From positions 1 to 33,048 of the forward strand of contig JAIBJH010000023.1 in assembly GCA_020029455.1 (NCBI GenBank): a stretch of 33,048 nt of DNA, read 5' to 3'. The translations under genes were made by a program, and so were the position numbers. The DNA comes from Hyphomicrobiales bacterium. Its GTDB lineage: Bacteria > Pseudomonadota > Alphaproteobacteria > Rhizobiales > Aestuariivirgaceae. A model generated the notes under the pieces. That model did not search any database. It was not told the origin of the DNA and was given only the letters and a program-made list of their open reading frames with translations. Positions 1 through 8,704 of this stretch are shown in pieces (position 1 is the stretch's first letter; the number at the start of each line of letters is the position of its first letter).

Positions 1-2
1 TT

Positions 3-539
3 CCCCTGCCCCATATTGCCGTCAGGATTGCGGATCCAGCAACGGGGCGATCATTGCCCAATGGTTCCGATGGCATGATTGAAGTGCGAGGCCCCAATCT
101 TTTCAAAGGCTATTGGCGCAATCCTGAAAAAACGGCGGAGGACATGTGCGCCGATGGTTTCTTCATCACGGGCGACCTGGGCCGCATCGATGAAGACGGC
201 TATTTCGTCATCTCCGGGCGCGCAAAGGATTTGATCATCACCGGCGGCTTCAATGTGTACCCGAAGGAAATCGAGAACCTGATTGATGGCAGGGATGGCG
301 TTATTGAAAGTGCGGTGATCGGCCTGCCCCACGCCGATTTCGGAGAGGCAGTGACCGCTGTTGTTGTTTCTGCCGACGGCATCGATGAAGCAGCACTCAT
401 TTCCGAGCTGCGAAAGAAGCTTGCGGGCTTCAAGGTGCCGAAACGAGTGATTGTGATCCCAGAGCTGCCGCGCAACGCCATGGGCAAAGTGCAGAAAGCG
501 GAGCTGCGCAAGCGCTATGCAGACCTGTACCCAGTCTAG
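3..539 (+). CDS. matB: Malonyl-CoA synthetase (MatB-like), C-terminal part
   Basis: This is the C-terminal ~178 residues of an acyl-activating (ANL superfamily) enzyme; the reading frame is open to the left edge of the window, so the 5' end lies outside it. Visible family motifs are IEVRGPNLFKGYW, the GDLG hinge-side motif with its conserved Asp (FFITGDLGRIDEDGY), the GRAKDLIITGGFNVYPKEIE linker and the C-terminal lysine motif PRNAMGKVQK, where the catalytic lysine should be the K of GKVQK. The wording of these motifs matches malonyl-CoA synthetase (malonate + ATP + CoA to malonyl-CoA) better than acetyl- or fatty acyl-CoA ligases, but the substrate-binding half is missing. It converges with the small membrane-protein gene, with only four bases between the two stops. 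It could be another medium-chain acyl-CoA ligase. Confidence 0.85.
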   Translation, partial: PLPHIAVRIADPATGRSLPNGSDGMIEVRGPNLFKGYWRNPEKTAEDMCADGFFITGDLGRIDEDGYFVISGRAKDLIITGGFNVYPKEIENLIDGRDGVIESAVIGLPHADFGEAVTAVVVSADGIDEAALISELRKKLAGFKVPKRVIVIPELPRNAMGKVQKAELRKRYADLYPV

Positions 540-543
540 GAGG

Positions 544-768
544 CTATCTGCCGGTTTGGACGCCCAGGAGATTGACTAGATGGACAATGGCCAAAAGAGC
601 CACGGTGCCTGAAAACAGTAGCAAGGGCGTTGCGGGCACCAGGCTGGGGTTGAGGCTCTGGCGGGGCCGCCGCTCGCGCCAGACGACGACTCCTACCACC
701 GTCATGGCCGCCACGGCGATGGCGAGAGTTATCAGGAAATTGCCGCTTGTCAGTAATTCTCTAGACAT
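544..768 (-). CDS. Small two-helix inner-membrane protein, unknown function
   Basis: A 74-residue protein with two hydrophobic segments (about residues 9-29 and 45-68), separated by a basic, proline-containing loop (WRERRPRQSLNPSLVPATP). That suggests a hairpin membrane protein with a cytoplasmic loop. The spacing of hydrophobic and charged residues looks like a real protein rather than a shadow, and no competing gene occupies the interval. I recall similar small hypothetical proteins in alphaproteobacteria but cannot assign a function. It is divergent from rpmJ, and the gap between them carries a promoter and an inverted repeat. Confidence 0.7.
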   Translation of the reverse strand: MSRELLTSGNFLITLAIAVAAMTVVGVVVWRERRPRQSLNPSLVPATPLLLFSGTVALLAIVHLVNLLGVQTGR

Positions 769-781
769 TTCAGTTTGTTAG

Positions 782-806
782 CTGTCAACAGCACCTGAGT
801 TGACAG
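782..806. repeat. Inverted repeat overlapping the rpmJ -35 box
   Basis: CTGTCAAC and GTTGACAG form a perfect 8-bp inverted repeat separated by nine bases. The right arm contains the TTGACA used as the -35 element of the proposed rpmJ promoter, so a protein bound here could block it. It may also be a fortuitous symmetry. Confidence 0.4.
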
Positions 807-828
807 GTCCCCACGCCATCACTATGAA
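800..828 (+). promoter_or_regulatory. Sigma-70-type promoter for rpmJ
   Basis: TTGACA (800-805) and TATGAA (823-828) are separated by exactly 17 bases. This is close to the housekeeping consensus, and the -10 box ends 51 bases before the rpmJ start codon. Inferred from sequence alone. Confidence 0.6.
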
Positions 829-879
829 GCGCCATCTCATTCATCCGGAAGGCCCACGGCTCTCCACATAGGTGTTACA

Positions 880-1005
880 ATGAAAGTTCGCAACTCGCTC
901 AAAGGCCTGATGAAGCGCCACCGCGATAACAAGATCATCCGCCGCAAGGGCCGGGTCTATATCATCAACAAAACCAACCCCCGCTTCAAGGCGCGCCAGG
1001 GTTAA
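880..1005 (+). CDS. rpmJ: 50S ribosomal protein L36 (zinc-free form)
   Basis: A 41-residue basic protein, absent from the ORF track because of its length. It begins [10 protein letters not shown] and ends NPRFKARQG, the typical L36 pattern. It contains no cysteine, so it is the C-minus paralogue type (YkgO-like) that lacks the four-ligand zinc ribbon of classical L36. In alphaproteobacteria this form is often the only L36. It would be a component of the large ribosomal subunit. AGGTG lies about six bases before the ATG. A promoter is visible upstream and a strong intrinsic terminator begins 24 bases after the stop, so the gene looks like its own transcription unit. Confidence 0.95.
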   Translation: MKVRNSLKGLMKRHRDNKIIRRKGRVYIINKTNPRFKARQG

Positions 1006-1029
1006 CTCCCGCTATCACCGAAAATTGCG

Positions 1030-1065
1030 CCGCGCCGGAGCCTCTCCGGCGCGGTTGCCGTTTTT
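1030..1065 (+). terminator. Rho-independent terminator of rpmJ
   Basis: CGCGCCGGAG and CTCCGGCGCG pair perfectly over a 3-base loop. One further C-G pair extends the stem to 11 bp, and TTTTT follows a few bases downstream. Confidence 0.85.
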
Positions 1066-1095
1066 ATGCCCAGAAATCTGTGGCATGATCGAGCA

Positions 1096-1701
1096 ATGAA
1101 GGCCTTGGTCCTGCCTATCCTGTTTCTCGCCCTATGCGCTCCGGCTGCCGCGCAGGAGACAAACCGCGACAGCGATGGATCTCTTCAAGTTGTCGTGCCT
1201 GTTCAACCGCTCGATCCTGCCATGAAGGCGGCCCGTGAGCTTGACAGGCTGTTCGGGGCCTTGCGAGCAGCGAGTTTCGATGATGCCAAGCAGATCGAAG
1301 ACAAGATCTGGGCCAACTGGCATCAGAATCCTTCGCCTACAGCGGAACTCCTTCTGCGTCAGGCGAGTGTGGCGCTGACGGATGGCGCGCTTGATACATC
1401 TGAAACGATGCTGAACGAAATTGTCGGCACCTACCCCGAATATGTGGAAGCGTTGGACCGGCGCGCCACGCTTTATTTCAAGACGAAGCGCTATGACGAG
1501 GCCCTTGCCGATATCGAGCAAGTATTGGAGATGGAGCCCCGGCATTTCGGCGCACTGGCGGGACGGGGCGTTATATATGCGGCGCAAGGCAAAATCGGTG
1601 AGGCCAAGCAGTCACTGGAAGAGGCGCTCGCAATCAATCCTCACATGGAAACGGTAAAGGATGCATTGAAGCAATTGGCGCGCGACTATCCTGATATTTG
1701 A
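1096..1701 (+). CDS. Exported TPR-repeat protein
   Basis: The predicted 201-residue protein starts with a classical Sec signal peptide (MKALVLPILFLALCAPAAA, cleavage probably before QETN). The track's ATG at 1066 abuts the rpmJ terminator and would place ten polar residues before the signal, so the internal ATG at 1096 is preferred. The C-terminal half contains TPR-type helix pairs, for example YVEALDRRATLYFKTKRYDE, then a repeat around ALADIEQVLEMEPRHFGAL and another ending in EEALAINPHMETV. TPRs mediate protein-protein contacts, so this is likely a periplasmic scaffold or chaperone-like protein; no specific partner can be named. It converges with aroQ, with eight bases between the stops. 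Confidence 0.85.
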   Translation: MKALVLPILFLALCAPAAAQETNRDSDGSLQVVVPVQPLDPAMKAARELDRLFGALRAASFDDAKQIEDKIWANWHQNPSPTAELLLRQASVALTDGALDTSETMLNEIVGTYPEYVEALDRRATLYFKTKRYDEALADIEQVLEMEPRHFGALAGRGVIYAAQGKIGEAKQSLEEALAINPHMETVKDALKQLARDYPDI

Positions 1702-1709
1702 TTGCGCTG

Positions 1710-2156
1710 TTACTTGGCGGATTGCAGTTTCCCTATCATCCACTCGCAGGCCATAGTGTAGCCAGCAATGCCGAAGCCGCAGAGCACGGCATCGGCTCTT
1801 CCTGAAACATAGGAGTGATGGCGAAAGGCCTCACGCTTGAAGATCTGTGAAATATGCACTTCGACGACAGCGCCATCAAAGGCATTGAGGGCATCGAGCA
1901 AGGCAATCGACGTGTGCGAGTAGGCGCCGGGATTGATGATGATGGCATCGGCATTGCCCCGCGCCTTGTGAATGCGTTCGATGAGCTCCGATTCCGAATT
2001 GGACTGGAATGTCTCGAGTGCGAGGCCGCCTTCCTTCAGGGCGGCGGCGCAAGCCTTCTCCAAATCCTGCAGGGTCTGCTTTCCATAAATCTCGGGCTGC
2101 CGCAATCCAAGGAGATTGAGGTTCGGGCCGTTGAGGAGAAGGACAGTCTTGGGCAT
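1710..2156 (-). CDS. aroQ: 3-dehydroquinate dehydratase, type II
   Basis: At 148 residues it has the normal length for the small dodecameric type II enzyme. It converts 3-dehydroquinate to 3-dehydroshikimate in the shikimate pathway. Recognisable motifs are the N-terminal NGPNLNLLG, the flexible lid RQPEIYG with the catalytic Tyr, INPGAYSHTS, and EVHISQI with the catalytic His, followed by a conserved Arg-containing stretch (FKREAFRHHSYVSG). All active-site elements appear intact. The MBL-fold gene lies 34 bases upstream on the same strand, so the two may be cotranscribed. In many rhizobia aroQ precedes accBC, which is not the case here. Confidence 0.97.
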   Translation of the reverse strand: MPKTVLLLNGPNLNLLGLRQPEIYGKQTLQDLEKACAAALKEGGLALETFQSNSESELIERIHKARGNADAIIINPGAYSHTSIALLDALNAFDGAVVEVHISQIFKREAFRHHSYVSGRADAVLCGFGIAGYTMACEWMIGKLQSAK

Positions 2157-2190
2157 CCGGGACCCTTAGCCGAATTCGGATAACAGGTCA

Positions 2191-2973
2191 CTAATCGCCA
2201 GATTGCCCTGTTTTCCGAGACATTTTCTGCACAAACTCGGCAGCATCACCGAGCCGCAGGCCGCCTGCCAAGTATGTGTCGATCAATTCAAGCATGCGGT
2301 CTTGGCCGAAACTCTCGTCATGACCAGCGTGGACCACTTCAACCGGAAATTCCCGGAGACGGCGTAGCGAGTGTTCATAGACGGCAGGATCGGAATGCCA
2401 TGCATTGTCGATCAGCCCGCCATCATAGATGACATCACCACTGAAGAGTGTGCGGATCTTTTTCTCATAGAGTGCAATGGAACCCGGTGCGTGGCCAGGA
2501 AGATGAAAGACCTGCAAGGCGCGGTCACCGAGATCGAGCACATCGCCCTCGTCAAGAAAGCCTGTGAGGGGTGCGGGGGTGATTGTGAACTTCTCCATTT
2601 CAAAACCCACATATGGCAGTGCGGTCAGCAGGTCTCCAATAATCCAGGCGCGGGCGCAGGTTCTGTCGAGATCGGGGTTCGCGTGAACATCGGCGTCGGC
2701 CCTGTGGCCGAGACGCACGTCGAATTCATGCGCCCCGCCGATGTGATCAAAGTGGCAATGGCTGCACACGCAAGCGACCGGCCTCTCGCGCAATCGTGCA
2801 ATCTCCGTCTTGAGCGGGCACAGGCCCATGCCAGTATCGACAAGAATATCACGGTCCCTGCCCTCGATGAGCCACATGTTACAGCGCATCCAATCCTGCG
2901 CGTAACGTTCGGAGATCAGCGAAATGCCATCGGAAAATTTCTGGATCTCGTACCAGTCAATCGGAATATGCAT
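2191..2973 (-). CDS. MBL-fold metallo-hydrolase
   Basis: A beta-lactamase-fold hydrolase of about 260 residues. The metal-binding HxHxDH motif appears as HCHFDHIGG, followed by a later conserved His in FHLPGHAPGS, an Asp in LFSGDVIYDGG and a C-terminal His in VVHAGHDESF, so the binuclear metal site looks complete. The track's ORF begins 31 codons earlier at a start that overlaps the pepN start region. MHIPIDWYEIQKF is the more family-like N terminus, so 2973 is chosen, although no strong Shine-Dalgarno is visible. The substrate cannot be assigned; glyoxalase II-like and lactonase-like members share this pattern. It is divergent from pepN and may be cotranscribed with aroQ. Confidence 0.88.
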   Translation of the reverse strand: MHIPIDWYEIQKFSDGISLISERYAQDWMRCNMWLIEGRDRDILVDTGMGLCPLKTEIARLRERPVACVCSHCHFDHIGGAHEFDVRLGHRADADVHANPDLDRTCARAWIIGDLLTALPYVGFEMEKFTITPAPLTGFLDEGDVLDLGDRALQVFHLPGHAPGSIALYEKKIRTLFSGDVIYDGGLIDNAWHSDPAVYEHSLRRLREFPVEVVHAGHDESFGQDRMLELIDTYLAGGLRLGDAAEFVQKMSRKTGQSGD

Positions 2974-3044
2974 GGGAGCACTATGACTGGCTTTGTGGAC
3001 GGCGCAAGCGGCACACTGTAGAACCCCGCTGCCGACATTTGGAT

Positions 3045-5419
3045 ATGAAGAAAATGACTGCCGCACCGAAGACCATCTATCTCAAGGACTATACACCCAC
3101 GCCCTATGCCATCCAGCATGTTGAGATGACGGTGAAGCTTGATGCACAAGACACGCGCATCACGACCAAGCTCTCGGTTGCACCGCGCAGCAATCATCCG
3201 AGCCCGCTTGTGCTTGATGGTGAAGGCCTTGCGCTGCATGGCGTTGCCATAGATGGCAAACCGCTGTTTGAGAGCGCATACAGTTGCAAGGACAACAAGC
3301 TCACCATCCACAATCCGCCCAATGCGGCATTTTCGTTGGAGATATCACAAGGCTGCAACCCCTCCGCCAATACGGCGCTTTCGGGTCTCTACGTGTCGAA
3401 CGGCATTTTCTGCACGCAGATGGAAGCAGAAGGCTTCCGGCGCTTTGCCTTCTTCTATGACCGGCCGGATGTGATGGCGACGTATCGCGTGCGGCTGGAA
3501 GCTGCGAGCGAACTCCCTGTGCTGCTCGCTAACGGCAACCCCGTCGAGAGCGGCAAGATTTCCGGCAGCAACCGCCACTTTGCAGTGTGGGATGATCCGC
3601 ATCCAAAGCCCACCTATCTCTTCGCGCTGGTGGGCGGAGATCTCGCCTCGATTCATGACAATTTCACAACGAGCGAGGGCCGCAAGGTTGCGCTCGGCAT
3701 CTATGTGGAGAAGGGCAAGGAAAATGCCTGCGCCTGGGCCATGGAAAGCCTCAAGGCCTCGATGGCCTGGGATGAGCGGCGATTTGGCCGTGCCTATGAC
3801 CTCGATGTCTTCAACATCGTCGCTGTTTCGGACTTTAATTTTGGCGCCATGGAAAACAAGGGCCTCAACATCTTCAACGACAAATACATATTGGCGCGCC
3901 CGGAGATTGCCACCGATTCCGACTACCTCAACATCGAACGCATCATCGCCCATGAGTATTTCCACAACTGGACAGGCGACCGCATCACTTGCCGGGACTG
4001 GTTTCAGCTCTGTCTCAAGGAGGGCCTCACGGTTTTCCGCGACCAGGAATTCACCGGCGACATGCGCTCCCATTCGGTGAAGCGCATCGAGGATGTGAAG
4101 TCACTGCGGATCAGGCAGTTCCCGGAGGATCAGGGGCCGCTCTCGCATCCGGTGCGCCCCTCTTCCTATATGGAGATCAACAATTTCTACACAGCGACCG
4201 TCTACGACAAGGGAGCCGAGCTTTGCCGCATGCTGCAGACGCTGATCGGCAAGGACACATTCCGCAAGGCGATGGACCTCTATTTCGCGCGTCATGACGG
4301 CGAGGCGGCAACCATCGAAGATTTCCTTGCCTGCATGGCAGATGCATCGGGGCGCGATCTTTCTCACTTCGCCCGCTGGTATCAACAGGCGGGAACACCC
4401 ATCGTCGAGGTGGAGGAAAGCCATGATGGCAAGTCGGACACGTTCCAGATCAAGCTGACACAGAAGACGCCACCAACGCCGGGGCAGCCTACAAAACTTC
4501 CTCAGCATCTGCCGCTCGCCTATGCACTTCTTGATGACGTGGGCCGCAACGTGAAGAATGGACTTATCGAACTTAGGCAAGAGTCGGAAGCTTTTACATT
4601 TGATGGATTGCCAAGGAGGCCCCATCTCTCCCTCAATCGCGGCTTTTCCGCGCCTATCGAACTGAAGGAGAATGTTTCGACGGAGGAGCTGCTCTTCCGC
4701 ATGGGACACGACAGCGACAGTTTCAACCGCTGGGATGCGGCACAGAAACTTGGCATGAAATTGAAACCGGAGAAACAGGCCCGTATACGCCGGATACCGA
4801 GGGAACGGCACGCCGCAGCCTGCGCTATGCCATCCTCTCGTTGCTTGCCATGACAGACAGGGATGGTGCGCTTGAAGTTGCCCGGACCGATCTTCGCGCG
4901 CCGCACAGCATGACGGCGGAGATAGGCGCCCTGTCCGCCATCCTCTTTGCCGAATTGCCGGAAGCTGAGGCGGAACTGCAATCCTTCTACGACCGGCACA
5001 GCAAGGAACATCTCTTGGTCGACAAGTGGTTTGCGCTGCATGGGGCCTGGCCGCGCGCCGATGCCGTCATCCATGTTGAGGCGATGTTGCGCCATGCAGA
5101 TTTCCGGCTCACGACGCCCAACCGCGTCTATGCTCTGATCGGCAGCTTCACCGGCAATCTAGCGAGCTTTCACCGCGCCGATGGCGACGGCTACCGTTTT
5201 CTGGCGGATACGGTCATCGCGCTCAACGCCATCAATCCGCAAGTGGCGGGGCGCATGGCAACGGCTTTTCGCTCATGGCAGCAATATGATGGCAAGCGCC
5301 AGAAGGTGGCGGACAAACACATGAGGCGCATCCTCGCTGCGCCACAGCTCTCATCCGACGTCTATGAGATCATTTCAAGAACGCTCGGTACTTCAAGGCT
5401 TGGAGCCACCGCCGCCTGA
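3045..5419 (+). pseudogene. pepN: Aminopeptidase N, disrupted by internal deletion and frameshift
   Basis: An M1-family zinc aminopeptidase split over two frames. The first frame (to 4853) holds the N-terminal and catalytic domains: GAMENKGLN, HEYFH with the third zinc ligand Glu 18 residues later (about H303, H307, E326), and the Ig-like domain up to WDAAQKLGMKL. It then runs out of frame to a stop. From about 4763, frame 2 carries recognisable C-terminal PepN sequence (EGTARRSLRYAILSLLAMTD, later KWFALHG, NRVYALIGSF, NPQVAGRM, YDGKRQ) to 5419. Compared with E. coli PepN (870 residues), roughly 80 residues between KLGMKL and the ARRSLR helix are absent, so this is a deletion plus frame change. 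The active site is intact in the first fragment, but the C-terminal helical domain would be lost. An assembly error is an alternative. Confidence 0.85.
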
Positions 5420-5520
5420 AACGGCTTGGCAAATCAGATTCGCGAGCGTTATTGAGGTCATAACGCTGCCCCGGCAACCGCAATCCTTGCGGTAAAGTCG
5501 AGTCCCTGCTGGACAGCCTC

Positions 5521-7842
5521 GTGCAAATCGAAGTCTGGGCTCTCATCTTGCAGCGATCGCATATCAAGGAACTGTTTCTGAGGGAGCGCGCCCTGCGCCT
5601 ACCATTGCCGGGCCTTTCCGGCATTGCGCTCAGCGAAAAACTTTTGGGCCGGCTAATCACGGCGCTCACCGCCATCTTCCTCATTGCGCTCGCCACGGCC
5701 ATTTCCCAACAACTCTACAAGAACCGGCAACAGCATGTCGCCGAGCACACGGCGCAGACGCTTCTGCATGCGGACTATGCAGTGCTCAACTTGCGGAACC
5801 TCGCCTTGTCGCTCCGTGATGCGAGCAGCACGCAATCTGTTCTGTCCCAGCCGGCACTGGCGCAGGCGCTGGCGCCGGATGCGTTCAATGGCGAGCGCAT
5901 CTACATTCTGGTCGATGGCGCCGGGCGGATCGCAGCTGCCGCGCCCGCTGATGCGCTAACCGGTTCAACATATCTATCAGATTTTGTGTCCGCATCCTTC
6001 TTCGCCTCCGTTGCGGTCAATGAACGGCACATGGCACGCACCAACCTTAAGAACGGAGATGGTGTCTATGCCGCTTTGCGAGATCTCGGCGCGGCGCCCG
6101 GCAATCTCGTTGTCCTGCAGAAAAGCGAGAGCATCTTCCGTGACTGGCAGAGTGGTGCGTTCAGGCTCGGCACGCTTTTTGGTGTGACCCTGTTTGTGCT
6201 GTCGCTTCTTGCCGGCGCCTTCCACTGGCAGTCGGCGAGGGCCGAAGAGGCGGATGGTGCGCTTGAAGTTGCAACTACTCGCCTCGACAAGGCGCTTGAT
6301 GGCGGCCAATGCGGCTTGTGGGACTGGAACCTCGCCGAGGGGCGCATATTCTGGTCCAAGTCCATGTATGACATCCTAGGCCTCAAGCCTGAAGCGCGGC
6401 TTCTGGGCTTTGCCGATGTGTCCTCGCGCATACATCCCGATGACGGCAGGCTCGATGACTTTGTGGAAGAGCTCCTTTCGGGCGGGCGCGATGCCTTCGA
6501 CCAGGAATTCCGCATGCGCCACGAAGACGGCCATTGGGTGTGGCTGCGGGCGCGCGCCGCCCTAGCGCCCGGCAGTAGCCTGGAGGCGCCGCATCTGGTC
6601 GGCATCGTTTTCGACATCTCGCGCCAGAAAATGCTCGACAAGCTCTCCAGCGATGCAGAGGTGCGCCTCAAGGACGCTATCGAGAACATCTCGGAAGCCT
6701 TCGTGCTGTGGGACACGGACTCGATGCTTGTGCTGTGCAATTCCAAGTACCAGCAATTTCACTCACTGCCGGCGTCGGTGTGTGTACCGGGCACGCACTA
6801 TAATGTGGTGGCAAGCGCCTCCAAGGAACCTGTGATCAAGCAGTATCTCCCTGGCCAGATCAACGACAAGTCGGGGGGGGCGCGCTCGGTTGAAGTGCAG
6901 TTGGGCGATGGCCGATGGCTGCAGATCAACGAGCGCCGTACCAAGGATGGCGGCTTTGTTTCGGTGGGCACCGACATCACGGCGCTCAAGCGGCAGGAGG
7001 AGAAGCTCCTGCGTTCTGAAAAAACGCTTATGGTTGCGGTGCGTGACCTGCAGCGGGAACGGCAGACCGCCGAAGAACAATCACAGCGCCTTGCCGAACT
7101 TGCCGACAAATATGCCAGCGAGAAAACCCGAGCCGAAGCCGCCAACCGTTCTAAGTCCGAGTTCCTCGCCAATATGAGCCATGAACTCAGAACGCCGCTC
7201 AATGCCATCATCGGCTTCAGCGAAATGATGACGGCGGAGCTTTTCGGCCCGATGGGCGCGCCCAAATACAGCGAATATGTCTCGGACATCCGCAAGAGCG
7301 GCCAGTTCCTGCTCGATGTCATCAATGACATTCTCGACATGTCGAAGATCGAGGCAGGCCGCTTTGACCTCGAATACAGCAAGGTCGACCTTGCCAATCT
7401 CATCGATGAGTCCATGCGGCTGATCGGCCCGCGCGCCACCAGTTCCAAAATCCGCATCAAGACGAACATCGAAGCGGGAACGGAACTTGAAGCCGACAGG
7501 CGAGCCCTCAAGCAGATCGTCCTCAACCTTGTCTCAAACGCTGTGAAATTCACGCCGGAGGGAGGCAAGGTCACTATCGTTTCGAAGGCCGATGACGGGA
7601 AGGTCAAGCTTTCGATCATTGACACCGGCATCGGTATACCGGCGCGCGACATTGAAAAGCTAGGCCGTCCCTTCGAGCAGGTTGAAAACCAGCTCACAAA
7701 ATCAAAAGGCGGCTCGGGCCTTGGCCTTGCGATTTCACGCTCTCTGGCTGAGCTTCACGGCGGTCAGGTCAGGATCAGCAGCGTTATCAGCAAGGGTACG
7801 ACGGTGGATGTCATCCTGCCTGTGCAGCGGCCGCAAGTTTAG
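5521..7842 (+). CDS. Membrane PAS-domain sensor histidine kinase (PleC/DivJ-like)
   Basis: A 773-residue hybrid-free histidine kinase. The order is: transmembrane helix about 43-63, an extracytoplasmic region of about 150 residues, a second helix about 217-236, one PAS domain about 255-370 (GLWDWNLAEGRIFWS), a second PAS about 380-490 (AFVLWDTDSMLVLCN), a coiled coil, a HisKA domain with the phospho-acceptor His554 in FLANMSHELRTPLN, and a HATPase domain (LNLVSNAVKF, DTGIGIP, GGSGLGLAISR). The DILDMSKIEAGRFDLEY wording is typical of the alphaproteobacterial PleC/DivJ class, which acts on DivK/PleD-type regulators; that role is inferred. No regulator is adjacent. The GTG start at 5521 gives an unusual N terminus and a somewhat later start is possible. 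It converges on the sensor gene with a four-base overlap. Confidence 0.93.
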   Translation: MQIEVWALILQRSHIKELFLRERALRLPLPGLSGIALSEKLLGRLITALTAIFLIALATAISQQLYKNRQQHVAEHTAQTLLHADYAVLNLRNLALSLRDASSTQSVLSQPALAQALAPDAFNGERIYILVDGAGRIAAAAPADALTGSTYLSDFVSASFFASVAVNERHMARTNLKNGDGVYAALRDLGAAPGNLVVLQKSESIFRDWQSGAFRLGTLFGVTLFVLSLLAGAFHWQSARAEEADGALEVATTRLDKALDGGQCGLWDWNLAEGRIFWSKSMYDILGLKPEARLLGFADVSSRIHPDDGRLDDFVEELLSGGRDAFDQEFRMRHEDGHWVWLRARAALAPGSSLEAPHLVGIVFDISRQKMLDKLSSDAEVRLKDAIENISEAFVLWDTDSMLVLCNSKYQQFHSLPASVCVPGTHYNVVASASKEPVIKQYLPGQINDKSGGARSVEVQLGDGRWLQINERRTKDGGFVSVGTDITALKRQEEKLLRSEKTLMVAVRDLQRERQTAEEQSQRLAELADKYASEKTRAEAANRSKSEFLANMSHELRTPLNAIIGFSEMMTAELFGPMGAPKYSEYVSDIRKSGQFLLDVINDILDMSKIEAGRFDLEYSKVDLANLIDESMRLIGPRATSSKIRIKTNIEAGTELEADRRALKQIVLNLVSNAVKFTPEGGKVTIVSKADDGKVKLSIIDTGIGIPARDIEKLGRPFEQVENQLTKSKGGSGLGLAISRSLAELHGGQVRISSVISKGTTVDVILPVQRPQV

Positions 7843-8363
7843 CGCCGCTTGCCCCGCTCGCGGATCGCCGCAGCAAGGGCTTGACGTTCTTCCGGAGTTA
7901 GAAGCCTCACAATATCGAGCACCACGGTGCCACCGCGTGCTGCCAGACTTTGCGTGCCAGTTGAAAACTCAGCGATCACCTTGGCCACCTCTTCTTCCTT
8001 GTAGTCGGAGGCGGCAAGCGCATCGGCAAGCTTGAGGCTCGTCTGGCCCGTGGCATCGCGCAGCACCCGGAGATCGGGCCTGTTGTTGTGAACGATGTCC
8101 ATGAGTTCCTTCCGCCGCTCGCGCGGCAGGTCATGGAAGAAGCGGCGGGGGATAAGCTGCACGTAGCTTGCGCCCATCAGCCTTTCGCGCGGGCCATGCT
8201 CCATGACGCTTCCGGCGATCATGCCGCCTATTGCGAGGTTCAGCATCAGCGAGAGACCGAGAAGCACAGTCCACCAGCGCGAGCGTAGAGCAGGCAGCCA
8301 GCGCGTCCACCTTGATGGCCCGTGCTCTTCCGACATTTGCGGTTGTTGCGTCATGTCGGTCAT
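7839..8363 (-). CDS. Periplasmic metal-sensor-like protein (CnrX/CpxP type)
   Basis: A 174-residue protein with an N-terminal cytoplasmic tail, one transmembrane anchor (about residues 30-52, WWTVLLGLSLMLNLAIGGMIAG) and a helical periplasmic domain rich in Arg and Glu. That domain ends in RLLTPEERQALAAAIRERGKRR. The LTPEERQ motif and the helical hairpin are typical of the CpxP/Spy/ZraP and CnrX (Metal_resist) group. The start overlaps the stop of the upstream small membrane protein by four bases, so translation is probably coupled. In CnrYXH-like systems a CnrX-type protein senses periplasmic metal and controls release of an ECF sigma factor through a membrane anti-sigma factor. The same role is inferred here, with an unknown ligand. 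Confidence 0.82.
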   Translation of the reverse strand: MTDMTQQPQMSEEHGPSRWTRWLPALRSRWWTVLLGLSLMLNLAIGGMIAGSVMEHGPRERLMGASYVQLIPRRFFHDLPRERRKELMDIVHNNRPDLRVLRDATGQTSLKLADALAASDYKEEEVAKVIAEFSTGTQSLAARGGTVVLDIVRLLTPEERQALAAAIRERGKRR

Positions 8364-8704
8364 GTCTGGTTGTCCTCGGCCAGGGTTTCGGCCTCCTCAA
8401 TTCCGGTAAAAACATCCACATCCGCGGCGGCAACTGCATCTCCGCCAAGGCTTTCGGGCAGGATATCCGTGCCAATGCCCGCTGCCCCCAGCCAGATGCC
8501 GAAAGCCAGCGATGCGGCAAGCGGAAGCGCCGCAATCCAGGAAATGGCCGATTGCGCCTTCTTCTGTTTTAGCCTGAAGGCAACGACATTTTCCGGATTG
8601 ATTTTCGCCATCAGCCGGTCTTCTGCGCCGCGCGGCGGCGCTGGTTTGCTCGCCAATGCGAGAAGCCGGTCCAGCTCTTGATCACTCATGCTATCGCGGG
8701 TCAT
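8360..8704 (-). CDS. Small single-pass membrane protein, probable anti-sigma factor
   Basis: A 114-residue protein with a short cytoplasmic segment starting MTRDSMSDQELDRLLALASKPAPP, one hydrophobic helix (about 53-76, ISWIAALPLAASLAFGIWLG) and an acidic periplasmic tail. I see no ZAS zinc motif (HxxxCxxC). Its position directly after an ECF sigma gene (four-base overlap) and before a CnrX-like sensor, with this topology, is that of CnrY/NccY-like anti-sigma factors. The functional call rests mostly on context. An internal ATG at 8689 is an alternative start. Confidence 0.75.
   Translation of the reverse strand: MTRDSMSDQELDRLLALASKPAPPRGAEDRLMAKINPENVVAFRLKQKKAQSAISWIAALPLAASLAFGIWLGAAGIGTDILPESLGGDAVAAADVDVFTGIEEAETLAEDNQT

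Noticed and set aside
4841-5419. Separate 192-residue gene downstream of pepN
   Set aside because: It is the C-terminal part of PepN in a shifted frame, and homology continues upstream of its apparent start.
6798-7697. 299-residue minus-strand ORF within the PAS kinase
   Set aside because: Serine/arginine-rich antisense frame of a clear histidine kinase gene.
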